From Cryptomeria japonica (Eukaryota > Streptophyta > Pinopsida > Cupressales > Cupressaceae), in contig NC_081413.1 in assembly GCF_030272615.1 (NCBI RefSeq), positions 557,529,136 through 557,593,135 of the forward strand: a stretch of 64,000 nucleotides of DNA, written 5' to 3'. This document shows, one piece after another, positions 32,370 to 45,187 of this stretch. Position 1 is the first letter of the stretch. Each line of letters starts with the position of its first letter. Under the pieces are notes generated by a model. It saw nothing but the letters and a program-made list of their open reading frames with translations, was not told where the DNA came from and ran no database searches. The position numbers were made by a program, and so were the translations under genes.

Positions 32370-34640
32370 AGTTATTCTTAATTATACTACTGTATTTTGT
32401 ACGTAATATCCTACTTGTTTTGGATTATGCTTAAGTTTCTCATATGAATCATAGACTAAATGATTTTTTATATTCTCACACAATCAATTGGAGAAATAGC
32501 AACAAACAACATTATGAACATCACGCACAGACGAGTTGGACATCACGCAGAGGATTGAGAACCTGGGCCCTGTGCTTGAATTGCAGGCTATCATGGATGA
32601 TGTCAATCGGCTCAAGAGCAAGATGGAGGCCTAGGATGCCCAAATTGCGGACCTTAACAAATTCCATCTATAGGTTTTGCATAGCTCGACGCTCACCCTC
32701 TCTTTGCTAAGGGAACGTACTGCGGACACAGAGGAAGATACGCGGGAGGCTTAGAAGGACCTGCATAAGTTCCTATCTAATGAATGGAACAGTGCCATTG
32801 ATGCCATTGTTTTTTATTTTCTAAGACTTGGTCTCTTTTTGTTGTTAGTTGTTGTTAATGTTGTTATAGTGTTGTTTTTGCACTGTGGTCTCGTTAATTT
32901 AGTTATGCTATGTAAGGGTCAGTGCCCTTGTTCTCACTGCTTTTTTAATCAAAAATATTATGAATTGTGGAAATCTAATGTCATTAAGTATATGATTAAT
33001 ATCATAACTCAATTGTGCAGTGCGTTATATTAATTAGTCCTGTTGGTCGATAGTATTTTCTATGTTGTATACAATAATTTTCCTAATGCTATTGTTGTAT
33101 TTTGTATTTTATACCGAAAAATTTACATAGTATCTTACTTGTTTTTTTTAATTATTGGACTAATCTATTGATTCTTAATGTTAATGTTATATATTCTTGT
33201 ATTTTATGCTCAATCATTAAGTAAGAAAATTTTACATAATATCCTACTTATTTTCAATTATGCTTTTAAGGTTTTCATATGAGTCATAAACTATATGATT
33301 TTGAATAGTCTCACACAGTCAATTATAAAAATAGCAACAAACAACATTATGAATTGTAGAAATCTAATGTCATTAATTATATGATTAATATCAGCATTCA
33401 ATTGCCTAGTGGTTTATATTAGTTATAGATGTTGTTTCAAAATAGTTTATATCAGTTAAATCTTGCGTGAGTTGTGTCTTGTTGCTTGAGAGTGTTGTTT
33501 TTTATGTTGTATAGTGTAACTTTTATTTTATGAGGTTTTAAAGTGGCAGTGTCTCATTTAATGGTACCTTTATGAATTGCAATATTTTGATTGTAAAACT
33601 AATTTACTGATTTTTAATGATATTGTTGCATAATTTATCTATTTTATACTAAATCCAATATGAAAAATTTACATAATATCCTACTAGTTTTAGATTTTGC
33701 TTAAGTTTTCCATATCACTTGCTATATAAATAATCTATTGATTCTTAACGATTATGTTAACAATTACTATACAACTACTCTATTGATTCTTAATGATATT
33801 ATATGAAAAAATTACATAATATCCTACTGGTTTTAGATTTTGCTTAAGTTTTCCATATCACTTGCTATATAAATAATCTATTGATTCTTAACGATTATGT
33901 TAACAGTTCTATTACTATACAACTACTCTATTGATAATTAATGATATTACTATATGTTTTACGTGATCTAATGTTTAAAATTCCCATAATAGTTTAAAGT
34001 ATATAATATTTTAGTTGTTTTAGATTATGTTTAAACTTTTTCACATTACTTGTTATACTACTAATCAACTAATTTTTAATGATAGTTTTATATATTCTCT
34101 ATATTTTTATACTTCATTCAATATTAAAAAATCAAATAATATTTTAACTTGTATAATATTCTAAGTGTTTTAGATTATACATAAATTATTTCATATTCTT
34201 TGCTATACAACTAATATATTAATTCTTCATGGTATTGATATGTATTCTCTATATTTTTATGCTTAAATCTAATATTAAAAATTCTTAAAATATTTTAACT
34301 TTTATAATATTTAACATAATTTAGATTATACTTAAGTTATTTGATATCACTGATAATATAATTAATTATTTATATTCTTTATATTTTAAAATTTAATCCA
34401 ATATAAAAAAAATTACATAAATTTCAACATATATAATATTTTACCCATTTTAGATTATGCTTAAATTCTTTCATGCCACTTGCCATACAATTAATCTATT
34501 GATTTTGACAACATATATTCTACATGTTTCTATACTTAATCCAATCTTTAAAAAAATCACATAATATTTTGACTTCTATACTATTCTAGATTTATCCTTA
34601 AGCTATTCCATATGACTTATTAAAAAAAAAAATTTAATAA
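32370..34640. repeat. Degenerate satellite-like array, unit about 130-190 bp
   Basis: A recurring core, ATATCCTACTTGTTTTAGAT followed by TATGCTTAAG, appears near 32408, 33129, 33240, 33677, 33820, 34007, 34155, 34308, 34436 and 34578. The motifs CTATACAACTAATCTATTGA and TTCTTAATGATATTGTTATA lie between cores. Neighbouring units at 33671 and 33814 are nearly identical over about 143 bp, while the others are highly diverged. The array is interrupted by the GC-richer insert at about 32500-33000. Confidence 0.75.
32539..32831 (+). pseudogene. GC-rich coding-like fragment inside the satellite array
   Basis: The plus frame reads DITQRIENLGPVLELQAIM then DDVNRLKSKMEA and DLHKFLSNEWNSAIDAI, a heptad-like, probably helical segment. 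It is broken by three TAG codons (near 32632, 32671 and 32752), each explicable as CAG to TAG. GC content is far above that of its flanks. A TTGTTGTTA-rich tail and AGTGCCCTTG follow. It looks like a piece of a transposable-element protein (gag-like), but I cannot name the family. Confidence 0.5.
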
Positions 34641-34766
34641 AATTTTAAATACTTTAATGCTTACATGATAAATTGAGCTATATATTTTTTAAAATATAAA
34701 ATATTTTTGTAAGATTTGAGAAGATATTACAATTTATTATAAAGAGGAGTAAATGTTTTGATACAT

Positions 34767-34979
34767 GAGGTCACAAATGGGGGGTCTCCTCCCCATTTAA
34801 ACATTCAACAATAGCACCTCAACAGATTTGAATCTTGAAAAGAACAAGAACACTACAACTTATCCATGAATCAATGAGGTTGCAAATGGGGGGCCTCATC
34901 CCCGTTTAAACATTCAACAATAGCACCCCAACATATTTGAATCTTGATGAAAAGAATATGAACACCACAACTTATCCAT
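34767..34979. repeat. 109-bp tandem duplication
   Basis: Copies at 34767 and 34876 share CAAATGGGGGG, TTTAAACATTCAACAATAGC and ACAACTTATCCAT. Few differences separate them. Confidence 0.85.
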
Positions 34980-35350
34980 CACAACATGTTAATAGGAAAA
35001 ATATATTACAAATTAATTAAAAGTAAATTATGTTTTTATTTTAAATATATCAAATAATTTTAGAAGTATAATAAAATATATTTACACTTAAATTTGGCAT
35101 GTTTTATTAAATATTTTTACTTATTTAACTATGATATTATTTATAATTTATTTTTAATTTGTGTATTCTAATAAATAATATTGAAGTGTATATTTTTTAA
35201 ATTAAAATAATTAGGTTTCTTTCTTTATATATAGATTATAATTTTATAATAAATATATATTTAATGTAGAAGTTATTCTTTTGTTAAATTGTAGTAAATA
35301 AATAAAATTGTTTATTAAATTTACTTAACTTTTTTTTATCTTTTATCTTT

Positions 35351-36617
35351 TTAGACTTTAATTTAGTCTAAATAGTATAATTAATCTTGTAATTGTACAA
35401 ATAATCTAATAATAAAATATTAAATATTATTAATCATTAAAATTGACCAAAATTAAATCATAGTATAAATTCTTAAAACAACTTTTTAAATATTCATAAC
35501 ACAAAAATCTTATAAAATAAAGATAAGAAATCTAATAACAAAAAGTAAAAGAATATTAATTATTAATATTAATCAAAAAATGAATCAAAGTACAAATTTT
35601 AAATTAAAATGTTTCTTTTAATACATTTCTTAATAAACACAATTCACTTTTAAATTTTATTAAATAAAAGAAATATGATCCTCAGTTTATATATTCAAAA
35701 CTTTTATTTTTCATAAATAATTATATTAAATCATAAAATCAAAATACTAAAAACATGCATTATATTAATTAACATTTAACACATACTAGGTTTTCATTAT
35801 ATAGAATGGTCAAAGGATTTTGAAGTACTTAAATGCAAAGTACTCGAGTCATTAGAACAAAACTTAAATTATAATATTTGTATAATTATTTAGAATTGTA
35901 TGATTGAGCTACATAGTAATGACAATATAATATTGTGTAATAATAAAGAGTACTGGGTATCAAGTCTATTGAGAGAATGATAATTTAATTATAATGTAGT
36001 TTGATATTTCATTATTAATAGATGTTGTTAGACTTTTTGTTTAGTCTAAAATTATCATTAATCTTGTAATTGTACACACAATCTAATAATAAAGTATAAA
36101 AGATTATTAATCATTAAAGTTGATCGAATTTAAATCATTGTACTTAAAACAACTCTTTTTTATATTCACTAATAACTAAATTTAAAAGATTATCAAATGT
36201 TAATGTTAATAACAATTTGAATTAAAGCATAACTTTAACTCAATTCTTTTAAATACTCATAGTTTTAAAAAAAATTCTTACAAATTAAAATATTTCTTTC
36301 AATAAGAATATCAATATTAAACATAATTACATTTTAACTTCTATCAAATAAAAAGAAATTTATGATCTCAATTCCATATGATTTATACATTTAACTTTTA
36401 GATTTTTATAAATAATTATATTCAATTATAAAATAAAGACATTAGAAAACACTAATTATATACTAGGTTTTGAGTCTATAAAATAATCAAAATACCTTTG
36501 AAGTGTATTATCACATGAACTAAGTGATATAAGCAAAATTAAATCATAGCACGTCAGTAAAATTATTTAGAATTGTATGATTGAGTTAGCTCAATGAATG
36601 AAAAATATAATATTGGT
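35351..36617. repeat. Diverged direct repeat of about 590 bp
   Basis: Copies 35351-35936 and 36029-36617 share TTAATCTTGTAATTGTACA, CATAATAATTATATTCAAT-like blocks, ATACTAGGTTTT and AATTATTTAGAATTGTATGA in the same order. They are separated by about 90 bp, too short for an LTR-element interior, so a tandem duplication is more likely. Confidence 0.75.
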
Positions 36618-36749
36618 TTGTTGGTGAAGTTGAAAGGTTCTTAATGAGCCCACCAGGGATCAAGTCTTGTTGAGTGCAATGCTCCAACATCAAGGGATGA
36701 GATCGGGATCATGCCCCTGGTGAATGATAGAGTATTGGTAATGATAGAG

Positions 36750-36845
36750 TATTGGTTATCAAGACTATGATAAACTTATGTGAGAGGTGTATGTATGTAT
36801 TGGTTATCAAGACTATGATAAACTTATGTGAGAGGTGTATGTATA
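36750..36845. repeat. 48-bp perfect tandem duplication
   Basis: TATTGGTTATCAAGACTATG begins at 36750 and again at 36798. The two copies appear identical, so the event is recent. Confidence 0.9.
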
Positions 36846-37382
36846 GCAGTATATAAGATGTAAAGGATGAATAAACACATGTCTATAAGTAAAACAAAAA
36901 AAATCATATTGAATAATGTTAATATTTAATAAATAAAAGTGGATATGAAAATTGAAAGAAATGAGTATTAATTTAGGATGAAACAAGCATGATCTTTTAT
37001 GTGATACTTTTCATCTTTGATTAATTAGGAACATAAGTAACAACAAGAAATAGAAATTTAACAAAGCTATGGTTCAACTCATAACGAAGTTGATAAGGAT
37101 CTATGGGTAAGTGTAGAAAGATGGGAGACCAAAAAGTGGCCACACCACCTTTTGGTCCCATCCAAAACATAATGCAAGTGTATTATAGCATGCTTGCATT
37201 CTGGTGAGCCTAGGCAAGTAGACACTACCAAGCCATTATGCACTCATATTATAATGTGAGCATGTTATATAACACACTTGTATTTTCAAAAATAAAAAAT
37301 TCCTCTCTCTTATCATTTCTCTCTAATTCATTATATCTTACACTCTTTCTCTCCCTTAGACTATATAAATGAAATATTTATG

Positions 37383-38595
37383 TGTAGAGTCATAAAATTG
37401 CGACCCTCACAATTTCAACCACATCTTAGGCCCTCACCTATGCAACTTCGTCTCTCTTCTCGATTGAGACCCCTCTTTGCACCTTCATTTTGAACTTCTC
37501 CCATCTCAGCCCTGATGACACCTAAGGACCCTATCCAGGCCCCAAGATAGGGCAGGACAGGGGTGTGGCACCCCTATCCCTCTTGGACAATGATGTGGCA
37601 CCCCTGTCCTACCTCTTAGGGTGGCCCTAAGATGGGTCTATCCAGCTCTTGAACACGATTTTCTCTTCGGGGACTTAAACTCTCCTTTGTCGGCCTTTGG
37701 TGGAATGAAATTGATCCTCTTGGGCATGTATAAAAAGGAGATTCAATTCCCTCATTTGGAATAAGGAAAATAAGTGAAATTCAAGCGGAAGGTCTCCATT
37801 ATCAACATCAAGCATTCAAGTCTTCAAGCATCTATCAAGTTCTCTTCTTCATGTGTCTTCTTCATTCATCCATTGGAGCAACATTACAACATTCATTTTC
37901 AAGCATGTGTATGTGTTAGGGTTTTGTCATGTTACATGCCATTTCATACAACATTTATGATTACACACAAGAAGAAAAGTAACAATCATCAATCAATTGC
38001 AGATCTACAAGGTATACATTTCTATTATTTACATTTAAGCATTTGCAATTACTTTCTTTCAAGGTTGATTCCTCAAGCAGGGTTTGACTGAGGCAGATCC
38101 CTATCCACAAACCTTCTTACCTTCTTTTTTTTGTGTAGGTTGCAAGTGCACAACTATAATTGCAGGTTTGGAAATCATTTGCAGAGACGGAAAAACCTTT
38201 TTTGGCGCACGGATTTTTCGGAGGACCAAGTACACTTTCAACTTGGTCCCAACGACTTTTCTCCAAATTTGCAGGGCAGATCCGTATTAGTCTAAATATC
38301 TCAGATCCGAAGTTACAGCGCGATCCTAAACTGGTAGCTCCATATTTCATCCATTTTTGTCTCCTTTTTTCTACATAGTCAACAAGTCAACCCTTCCATT
38401 TACAAAAGAGGTTAAATCGCATTCCCACCCTTGCAATCCACTTGGTATTCACATCCTTATTCTCCTTGGATTTGGATCTAGTGGATTCAAGCCCCTCTTT
38501 TGAATGTAAAGTATCTCCCAAGTGAAAATCATCCTAGTGGTTTCATTTCTCTCTCCTAGGTGGGGAACCACTAGGATCCAATTTTCCACTTTACA
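37383..38595 (+). repeat. 5' LTR of the LARD-like element
   Basis: A 1.2-kb direct repeat of 50761-52024. Both copies carry ATCTTAGGCCCTCAC, CAGGCCCCAAGATAGG, TGTATAAAAAGGAG (a likely TATA box at 37728-37735) and the shared block TTCAAGCGGAAGGTCTCCAT. The base after the LTR does not give a primer site that I recognise. Confidence 0.88.
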
Positions 38596-39446
38596 TTTTG
38601 GCAAACCCCACGTCTTACATCTTACTTCTGATTTCTTATTATTAGATCTGAATAATTGCAATTTGAATTTCAAGATTTCATTTCCGATTTTGATCTTTTT
38701 GCAAATTTTAGAGGTTAATTGCATAAAAACCCTAATTTGCATTTTGAGAAAATTGAGCTTGTGAAGTGTAGCATTTTAGTTGCTTGTTTCAGATTTGATT
38801 CCTATTTTCAAAATTGCAATTCAAATCTTTCTTTTCATTCTGCAAATTAAGTGGTTAAAAATCAAAACCCTAATTTTTAAGAATCTCCTATTTTCAACCT
38901 TTGACTGTCAATTTGACCAATCTAGACATCTCCAAATCAGCTATTTTTTTTTATTCCACAACAAAATCATAATTTCTATAATCCCTTAAAATTTCAAAAA
39001 AAGTTGGTCTTGGTCCTTGGTTTTTTTTCCAGAAATTTCGGGAGTCGGAATTAATTGTATTTTTCTACTTAATTCCAGAAAATTGGCGTACTTTATCAAT
39101 TTTTACACCTCTTAAGGTCAACAACAAATTCGAATTTCAACACTCTCAATTTTTAAATTAATTTTCATAAAAGGTCCTAATTTTAGATCTTCTTTCCAAG
39201 TAAATTAAGATTTTAATTAAGAGACTTTCAATGGCAATTAATGGATTAGATTTATTCGCCATTTCACACATGATTACATTATTTTTAGCATATATTTATT
39301 ACAATCATGTGTTTTATAATGGATTCTTTCATTTCATGTTGCTTCTTTTCATTAATAGCACTTGGTCATATTGTGTTGCTAGGATTTCAAAGTCATTTCC
39401 TTTTTAAATTGATCTCAATGCTTCCATATATCATTTTTGTTGCATT

Positions 39447-39902
39447 ATGGTGATATTGTTAACAAAATGTATTTCATATGTTAATCACCTTAAGGATTTT
39501 GTAGATCCCAATCTTAGAGATATTAATCCTTGTACCTCTCCTAGGGTATCTTGTGTGAAGGAGATGAGAGCTAATACTTCAACCAATGATCTTTTTGAAA
39601 AAGAGAAAGCATTGGAAAACAATATGGGCCCATCTTCTTCTTATACACATACCCTTGAGCAAGGGGGCAAAAACCAAAGTATCAACATTCTTACATCTTT
39701 AGACCCTCCTTATTCTCCTAGGACTTATCTTCAACATCAAAATATATGTAGAGAGGATGATGTTATGCATTTTATTCATGATATTTCCCCTCCCATAGAA
39801 CTAAGTAAAGATGAACTTTTAGATGATGAAAATGTTCATTCCCAATCTCCCAAAAAGGATAAGCATGACAAAGGAAAGCAGATTATCCTTTCACATGATA
39901 TT
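39447..39902 (+). pseudogene. Gag-like protein of the LARD-like element, N-terminal part (interrupted)
   Basis: An open frame starting ATG at 39447 (MVILLTKCISYVNHLK) continues with a polar, Ser/Asp/Glu-rich region (FIHDISPPIELSKDELLD, SPKKDKHDKGKQ) until the inner copia LTR begins at 39908. The frame resumes at 47577 without a shift when the copia and one 5-bp duplication are discounted. No domain is visible in this half. Its role as gag is inferred from the zinc knuckles of the second half and its position just after the 5' LTR. Confidence 0.65.
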
Positions 39903-39907
39903 CTTTC

Positions 39908-41442
39908 TGATAGTTCTGATACTAAATGTTTAGTACATATGTCAAGCTAATAAGATGAGAGGGGGGGGTGAATCATATAAACTTAATCTTCCATAAAATC
40001 AACAGATTCAACCTCGGTAACCTTATCAGAAAAACTGCAAGGCATGCAAACTCATAAACAGATAAGATCACAAAACATACAACACCAGATTTAAAGTGGA
40101 AACCCAAATAGGGAAAAACCACTGTGGGATTTCGGACCCACTAAGAAATATACTCTTCTAGAGTATGCTCGGTTAAAAGCAAATCTTGTTAAAGATTACA
40201 ATCACATTGCTAGATGTGACCCGGTTAAGGGATTTCCCTCATATCTGTTAGGATCTTCACCTTGTTAGAAGTGACCTTGTTAAAGGATTTCAAACACTCA
40301 ATCAGAATGTCACCTTGCTAGAGGGTTGTAGACATAAGACTGTTAAGTCCACTCGGTTAAGAGATTTTCTGTCACTTTACAAAATAACAGTAAAAATCTA
40401 TCTGCAACTTCACATCTAAAATGCTAAAGTAGATTCTTATTTGCTCAATACAATCTAGTCATAGGACTTATCTTGTCCATCTGTTGGGCTCTATACTCTG
40501 TTATTCAAACAGGTCTTCAAGCTTCTGTGCTCGGTAATCACCATGTAGCATCCCTATGCTTACACTTGCCTGCATACATTGTTTAACAATAGTTCCTTGT
40601 TTATAAATAATTTGCCAACCGCTTAATCTCCTTGATCACATATCCCATGATCAATCATAGCCATCAGATCTTCAAACTTGACCAGGTTCAATGTATCCTT
40701 TGATCCGAAAACATTTTACCCCACCTTGGAACTTGCATACATTTCTTGGAACTTGTGCTAGGGTATTGCGGTTCAATATGAGCTATAGATCTTCCTGTCG
40801 ATCTTTCATTGTCATAGATCCTTAACAACCTTTATACATGTTGTAACAATCATTTAATCATAACCAGCTCATCAGCTTCCTTCATTAAATAATGCTTTTA
40901 TTCATTCAATGCATTCTATTATTACTCGGTTGCAACTCGGTAAATACTAAACTTCACTCGGTAGACATTCTACCTTCATTAACCGATAGTGATAACCTTA
41001 GGGTTTACCGACTAGGTTCCTTAGGGTTTACCGACTAGGTTCTTTGCTCGGTAACATAGTATAGTATTAACCTTATAATCAACAACATATGTAGGATATC
41101 AAAACAATCTAAACATCATGATCTCATCATTGTCTAACTCGGTAATAGTTGCCCATTGAATAACTTATTCCTCCCCTTATTCATCACATTCTTTATGTGT
41201 CTTTTACCGACAACTTTATACTCACCAAATCATACTTCTTAAGATATGGCAACATCATACTGAATTAGAAAATCAATTTCTTGACATCAATGACAAAATA
41301 ATAATATTAAGATAGTAAACATCCTTAATCAGTTATATCCATAATCATCAACAACCTTCTCAATATCCTAATTGAAATGCCAACAATCTCTCATTGTAAT
41401 TGGAATGCCAACGATCTCCCTTTGTCTGTTATAATGCCAACA
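39908..41442 (-). repeat. 3' LTR of the copia element
   Basis: 1535 bp, starting TGATAGTTCTGATACTAAAT and ending ATAATGCCAACA in plus view. It has a run of 8 G at 39961-39968 and a local duplication, CCTTAGGGTTTACCGACTAG occurring twice near 40997 and 41021, that is single in the other LTR. The Tsd-side flank is CTTTC. Confidence 0.93.
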
Positions 41443-41455
41443 ATCTCCCCCTTTA
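41443..41455 (-). promoter_or_regulatory. Polypurine tract of the copia element
   Basis: The minus strand reads AAAGGGGGAGAT directly before the LTR start TGTTGGCATT, as expected for plus-strand priming. Confidence 0.85.
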
Positions 41456-41799
41456 GCATTGATGGAAAAACCAATTGATTTGACCTAAATGATTCGGATT
41501 GTTGTGAGATTCTGAAATGCTCTCCCCCTGTCATCAGTCTTCTCCCCCATACATTAGTCTTCTCCCCCTTTGACAACAATGCCAAAAAGAAAACTAAAAC
41601 ATAATTTCTTCCGTTGAGAAGTGAATTCCTTGCTGTTATGTGTCAACTTAGTCTCAGTCAGAGCATTATGTCTTCAATTCCTGTTCCTTGTTATTGTTTC
41701 CTGCACACCTTTAGAAAACCTCCTAAAGTGTGTAAATCAGCATCAACTCCTAAAAGATATTTTGTAGAGTCATTGAATTGATGCTTTCACCGAACTTGG

Positions 41800-43980
41800 T
41801 CAGTGAATGGAAGATAGGGGTAGGACCCCTAATTGACTTCCGAGATACTCAAAAGTGTCCCTTGGCAGTGGCTTGGTGAAGATATCTACTATTTGTTCCT
41901 TTGTGCTAACATACTCCAACACCACTTTCTTCTCTTGAACTTCTTCTCTAAGATAATGATGCTTGATAGAGATGTGCTTTGTCTTAGAGTGCATAACAGG
42001 ATTCTTTGAAATGTTTATGGCACTAGTATTGTCACAGAATATAGTTACTAGCTCAGTAACTTGCTCATTTATGTCTTCCAAGAGTTGTTTGATCCATGCT
42101 ATATTGGTACAATTCAATGTTGCAGCAACATATTCAGCTTCTGTTGTTGACTGTGAAACACATCCTTGTTTCTTGCTAAGCCAACTTACTAGTCTTTCTC
42201 CTAAAAAGAAAGCTCCTCCACTTGTGCTTTTCATGTCATCAATGTTGCCTGCCCAATCAGCATCAGTATAAAATTTTAAATCAAAAACATTTCCTTTCGG
42301 ATATACTAAGCCATAATCTTCAGTGCCTTTCAGGTATCTAAAAATTTTCTTGATTGATGTCATGTGTGTTTCCTTGGGATCTGCAGAGAATCTTGCAACT
42401 ATACCTACTGCATGTGCAATATCAGGCCTGCTGTGAACAACATATTGCAGCTTTCCAATCATGGATCGGTAAAGTGTCTCATCAACAGATGCAGATTCAT
42501 CATTCTTTGATAGTTTATAGTTGGTAGTCATAGGAGTACTCACTAGTTTTGAATCCTCCATTCCAAATTTCTTCAAGATTTCCTTTAAGTACTTGGATTG
42601 AGTAATGAAAATCTCATCTTTCATTTGCAGAATCTGTAGACCTATAAAATACTTTATCTCACCAATTAATGACATCTCAAATTCTTTGCTCATTTCATTT
42701 CCAAAGTTCTTGCATAGAGAGACATTTCCACAAAAGATAATATCATCAACAAATATGGCTGAGATTAGTATTCCATTTTCATCGTTCTTCATGTACATGT
42801 TACTGTTTTCACTAGTTCTTATGAAACCAATTTCGATCAAATAAGAGTGCAATCTCTCATACCATGCTCTAGGTGTTTGTTTCAAACCATATAAAGCTTT
42901 GTTCAATTTACATACCTGATCTTTATTCTTATCTTCAACAAATCCTTCAGGTTGTTCAATAAAAACTTCTTCTTCTAATATACCATTCAGAAATGCAATT
43001 TTGACATCCATTTGATATACCTTGAAATTCTTGTAAGTAACATATGCCAACAATGTTCTTACTCCTTTAAGTCTTGCCACAGGTGCAAAATTCTCACCAT
43101 AATCAATTCCTTCTTCTTGGGCATAACCTTTGCAAACTAGTCTTGCTTTATTTCTAATAACCTCACCTTTTTCATTCAGCTTGTTTCTGAAAATCCACTT
43201 TGTACTGATTGCATTTTTGTCCTTCGGTCTTGGGACTAGTGTCCATGTGTCATTCTTCTTGATTTGATCAATCTCTTCTATCATAGCATTTATCCAATCT
43301 TCACTGTTAAATGCCTCTTTCACTATCCTCGGTTCAAATTCAGATATCAAACATGTGTTCTGTCTCAGTTTGTTCCTTGTCATCACTGGATCATTCTTAT
43401 CTCCTATAATCTGACTTGATGCATGATTCCTTCTGACATACTTGGCTAATACAGGCTCGGTAGGCTCTGTATGATCTTCTTCATCACTCGGTAACTGGAT
43501 ATTCTCTTCATTTTCTTCAACAGTTCTCTCAGTAAGACTTATCGGTTGAACATAGACAAATTCATCATAATCTTTTGGTTCCTTGGAATTTCCTTCATCA
43601 TTTCTTTCTGCAAATTCATCAATTTTCACATTTGCACTTTCTACTATTTTGTTAGATGATTTGATCAGACATTTAAATGCTTTGCTTCTAGAAGAATAGC
43701 CTAGAAATGTTCCTTCTTCACTTTTCTGATCAAACTTGCCATTTCTATCATCTTTGTGAACATAGCATCTACTTTCAAAGATTTTGAAGTAAATTACATT
43801 AGGTTTCTTGTCATACCAGATTTCATATGGTGTCTTCAAAGTTCCTTTCTTCAGTTGTACTCGGTTCAGGGTGTAAACTATTGTGCTTATTGCTTCTCTC
43901 CAAAATGTTTGTGACAGTTTATTTTCAATCATCAGGGTTCTGGCACAATCCACAATAGATCTGTTTCTTCTCTCAGCAAT
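41800..43980 (-). pseudogene. Copia pol: integrase end, reverse transcriptase and RNase H
   Basis: A 717-codon frame (43953-41800) starting within integrase just after the catalytic E region ([19 protein letters not shown]). It continues through the integrase C-terminus ([11 protein letters not shown]) into RT. RT shows [46 protein letters not shown] (first catalytic D), [15 protein letters not shown] and the active site FVDDIIF. RNase H shows [26 protein letters not shown] and [12 protein letters not shown]. The stop is at 41800, within the usual copia length. This long part is intact; the frame is lost only upstream at about 44080 by a 1-base shift. RT and RNase H would copy the element's RNA to cDNA. 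Confidence 0.93.
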
Positions 43981-44021
43981 TCCATTTTGTTGTGGAGTTA
44001 TCGATGCAGAGACTTGTCTTT

Positions 44022-45180
44022 TTATACCATGATCATTGCAGAATAAGTTGAACTCATCAGATGTGAACTCTCCTCCTTGTCTGATCTAAGACATTTCAGT
44101 TGTCTTCCTGTTTCATTTTCAACTCTTGCCTTGTACCATTTAAACATTTGAAAAGCTTCTAATTTTTCTTTTAAAAACATTACTGACATCATCCTTGAGT
44201 AATCATCCACAAATAGTATGAAATATTTATCACCATAATAACTCTGAACTTTCATAGGACCACAAAGATCAGTATGCACAAGATCTAAAATTCCCTTAGA
44301 AGTGTAGGACTTACTTGTAAAGCTTGATCTTGTCATCTTACCCATCTGGCATCCATGAGACATCGCATTCTCAGGTTTTTCAAGACTCAGTAGACCTCTT
44401 ACTCGGTGCTTCTTGCTTATTTTGATCAGATTATCAAAATTTACATGACAAAACCTTTTATGCCATAACCAGGTATCATCTATCTTTGCATATAGACACT
44501 TATTCCGAGTTGAGTCAAGGTGAAATGTGTTACCTTTTGTTTGTGTCCCGGTAGCAGCTAACTTTCCATGCTTGTCATGAACTTTGACAATTCCTTTCTG
44601 AAATTCTATTCGGTAACCTTTGTTGTTTAGTTGTGCTACACTCAACAAATTGTATTTCAAACCTTCAACCCAATAAACATCATTGCATTTTGCATTGTCA
44701 AGAAGTGTTATAGATCCTTTACCTCTTACTGGATATGGTGCATCATTACCAAATCTTACATAGCCTCCATCATAATCTTCTAATATAACAAACTCGTGTT
44801 TATCACCTGTCATGTGATGTGAGCATCCACTATCTATGATCCACGAGTCATTAGTATTTATGTGAGATATTAGGGCTTTTTCTTCATACCTTTCTTCATC
44901 TGATCCATCTTTGATAGCCACATAAAATACTTCCTTTGTATCAATTTCATCTGATTTATCATCATTGGATTCCTCATCAGTTATTAAGCATGACTTTCTA
45001 TCTCTTCTTCTAAAGTCTCGGTGTCCTCTGTAATGATTATCTTTCTGTCTGTTATCTCGGTAATCTCTCTTTTCACTAGATTCTTTGTCAGGACAGTTAG
45101 AAGCCATATGTCCTATCTTATCACAATTGAAACATTTCAAAGGTAGTTTTCCTTTATACTTACCTTTGCCTCTCGATCAC
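44022..45180 (-). pseudogene. Copia gag knuckle, protease and integrase N-terminal half
   Basis: The frame begins after a TGA near 45178 (an R codon context, CGA to TGA). It holds the knuckle CFNCDKIGHMASNC (CX2CX4HX4C, intact), an acidic linker and the protease site WIIDSGCSHHMTG. The GAG-pre-integrase HHCC module follows (WLWHKRFCHVNFDNL, then SHGCQMGKM), and the integrase core starts with LVHTDLCGPM and FVDDYSRM (first and second catalytic D). A 1-base deletion near 44080 throws the frame off, and the original frame resumes as [10 protein letters not shown] in the next block. The order protease, integrase, RT is diagnostic of Ty1/copia. Confidence 0.9.
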
Positions 45181-45187
45181 CTTCTGG

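Larger units (their letters stand above)
34641..37382. other. AT-rich intergenic DNA with duplications
   Basis: No gene seen. It contains a tandem pair with period 109 (34767-34866 and 34876-34979, sharing TTTAAACATTCAACAATAGC), a larger diverged pair (35351-35936 and 36029-36617), a 48-bp tandem pair (36750 and 36798) and a short inverted repeat (37123-37159). The remainder is very AT-rich. Confidence 0.6.
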
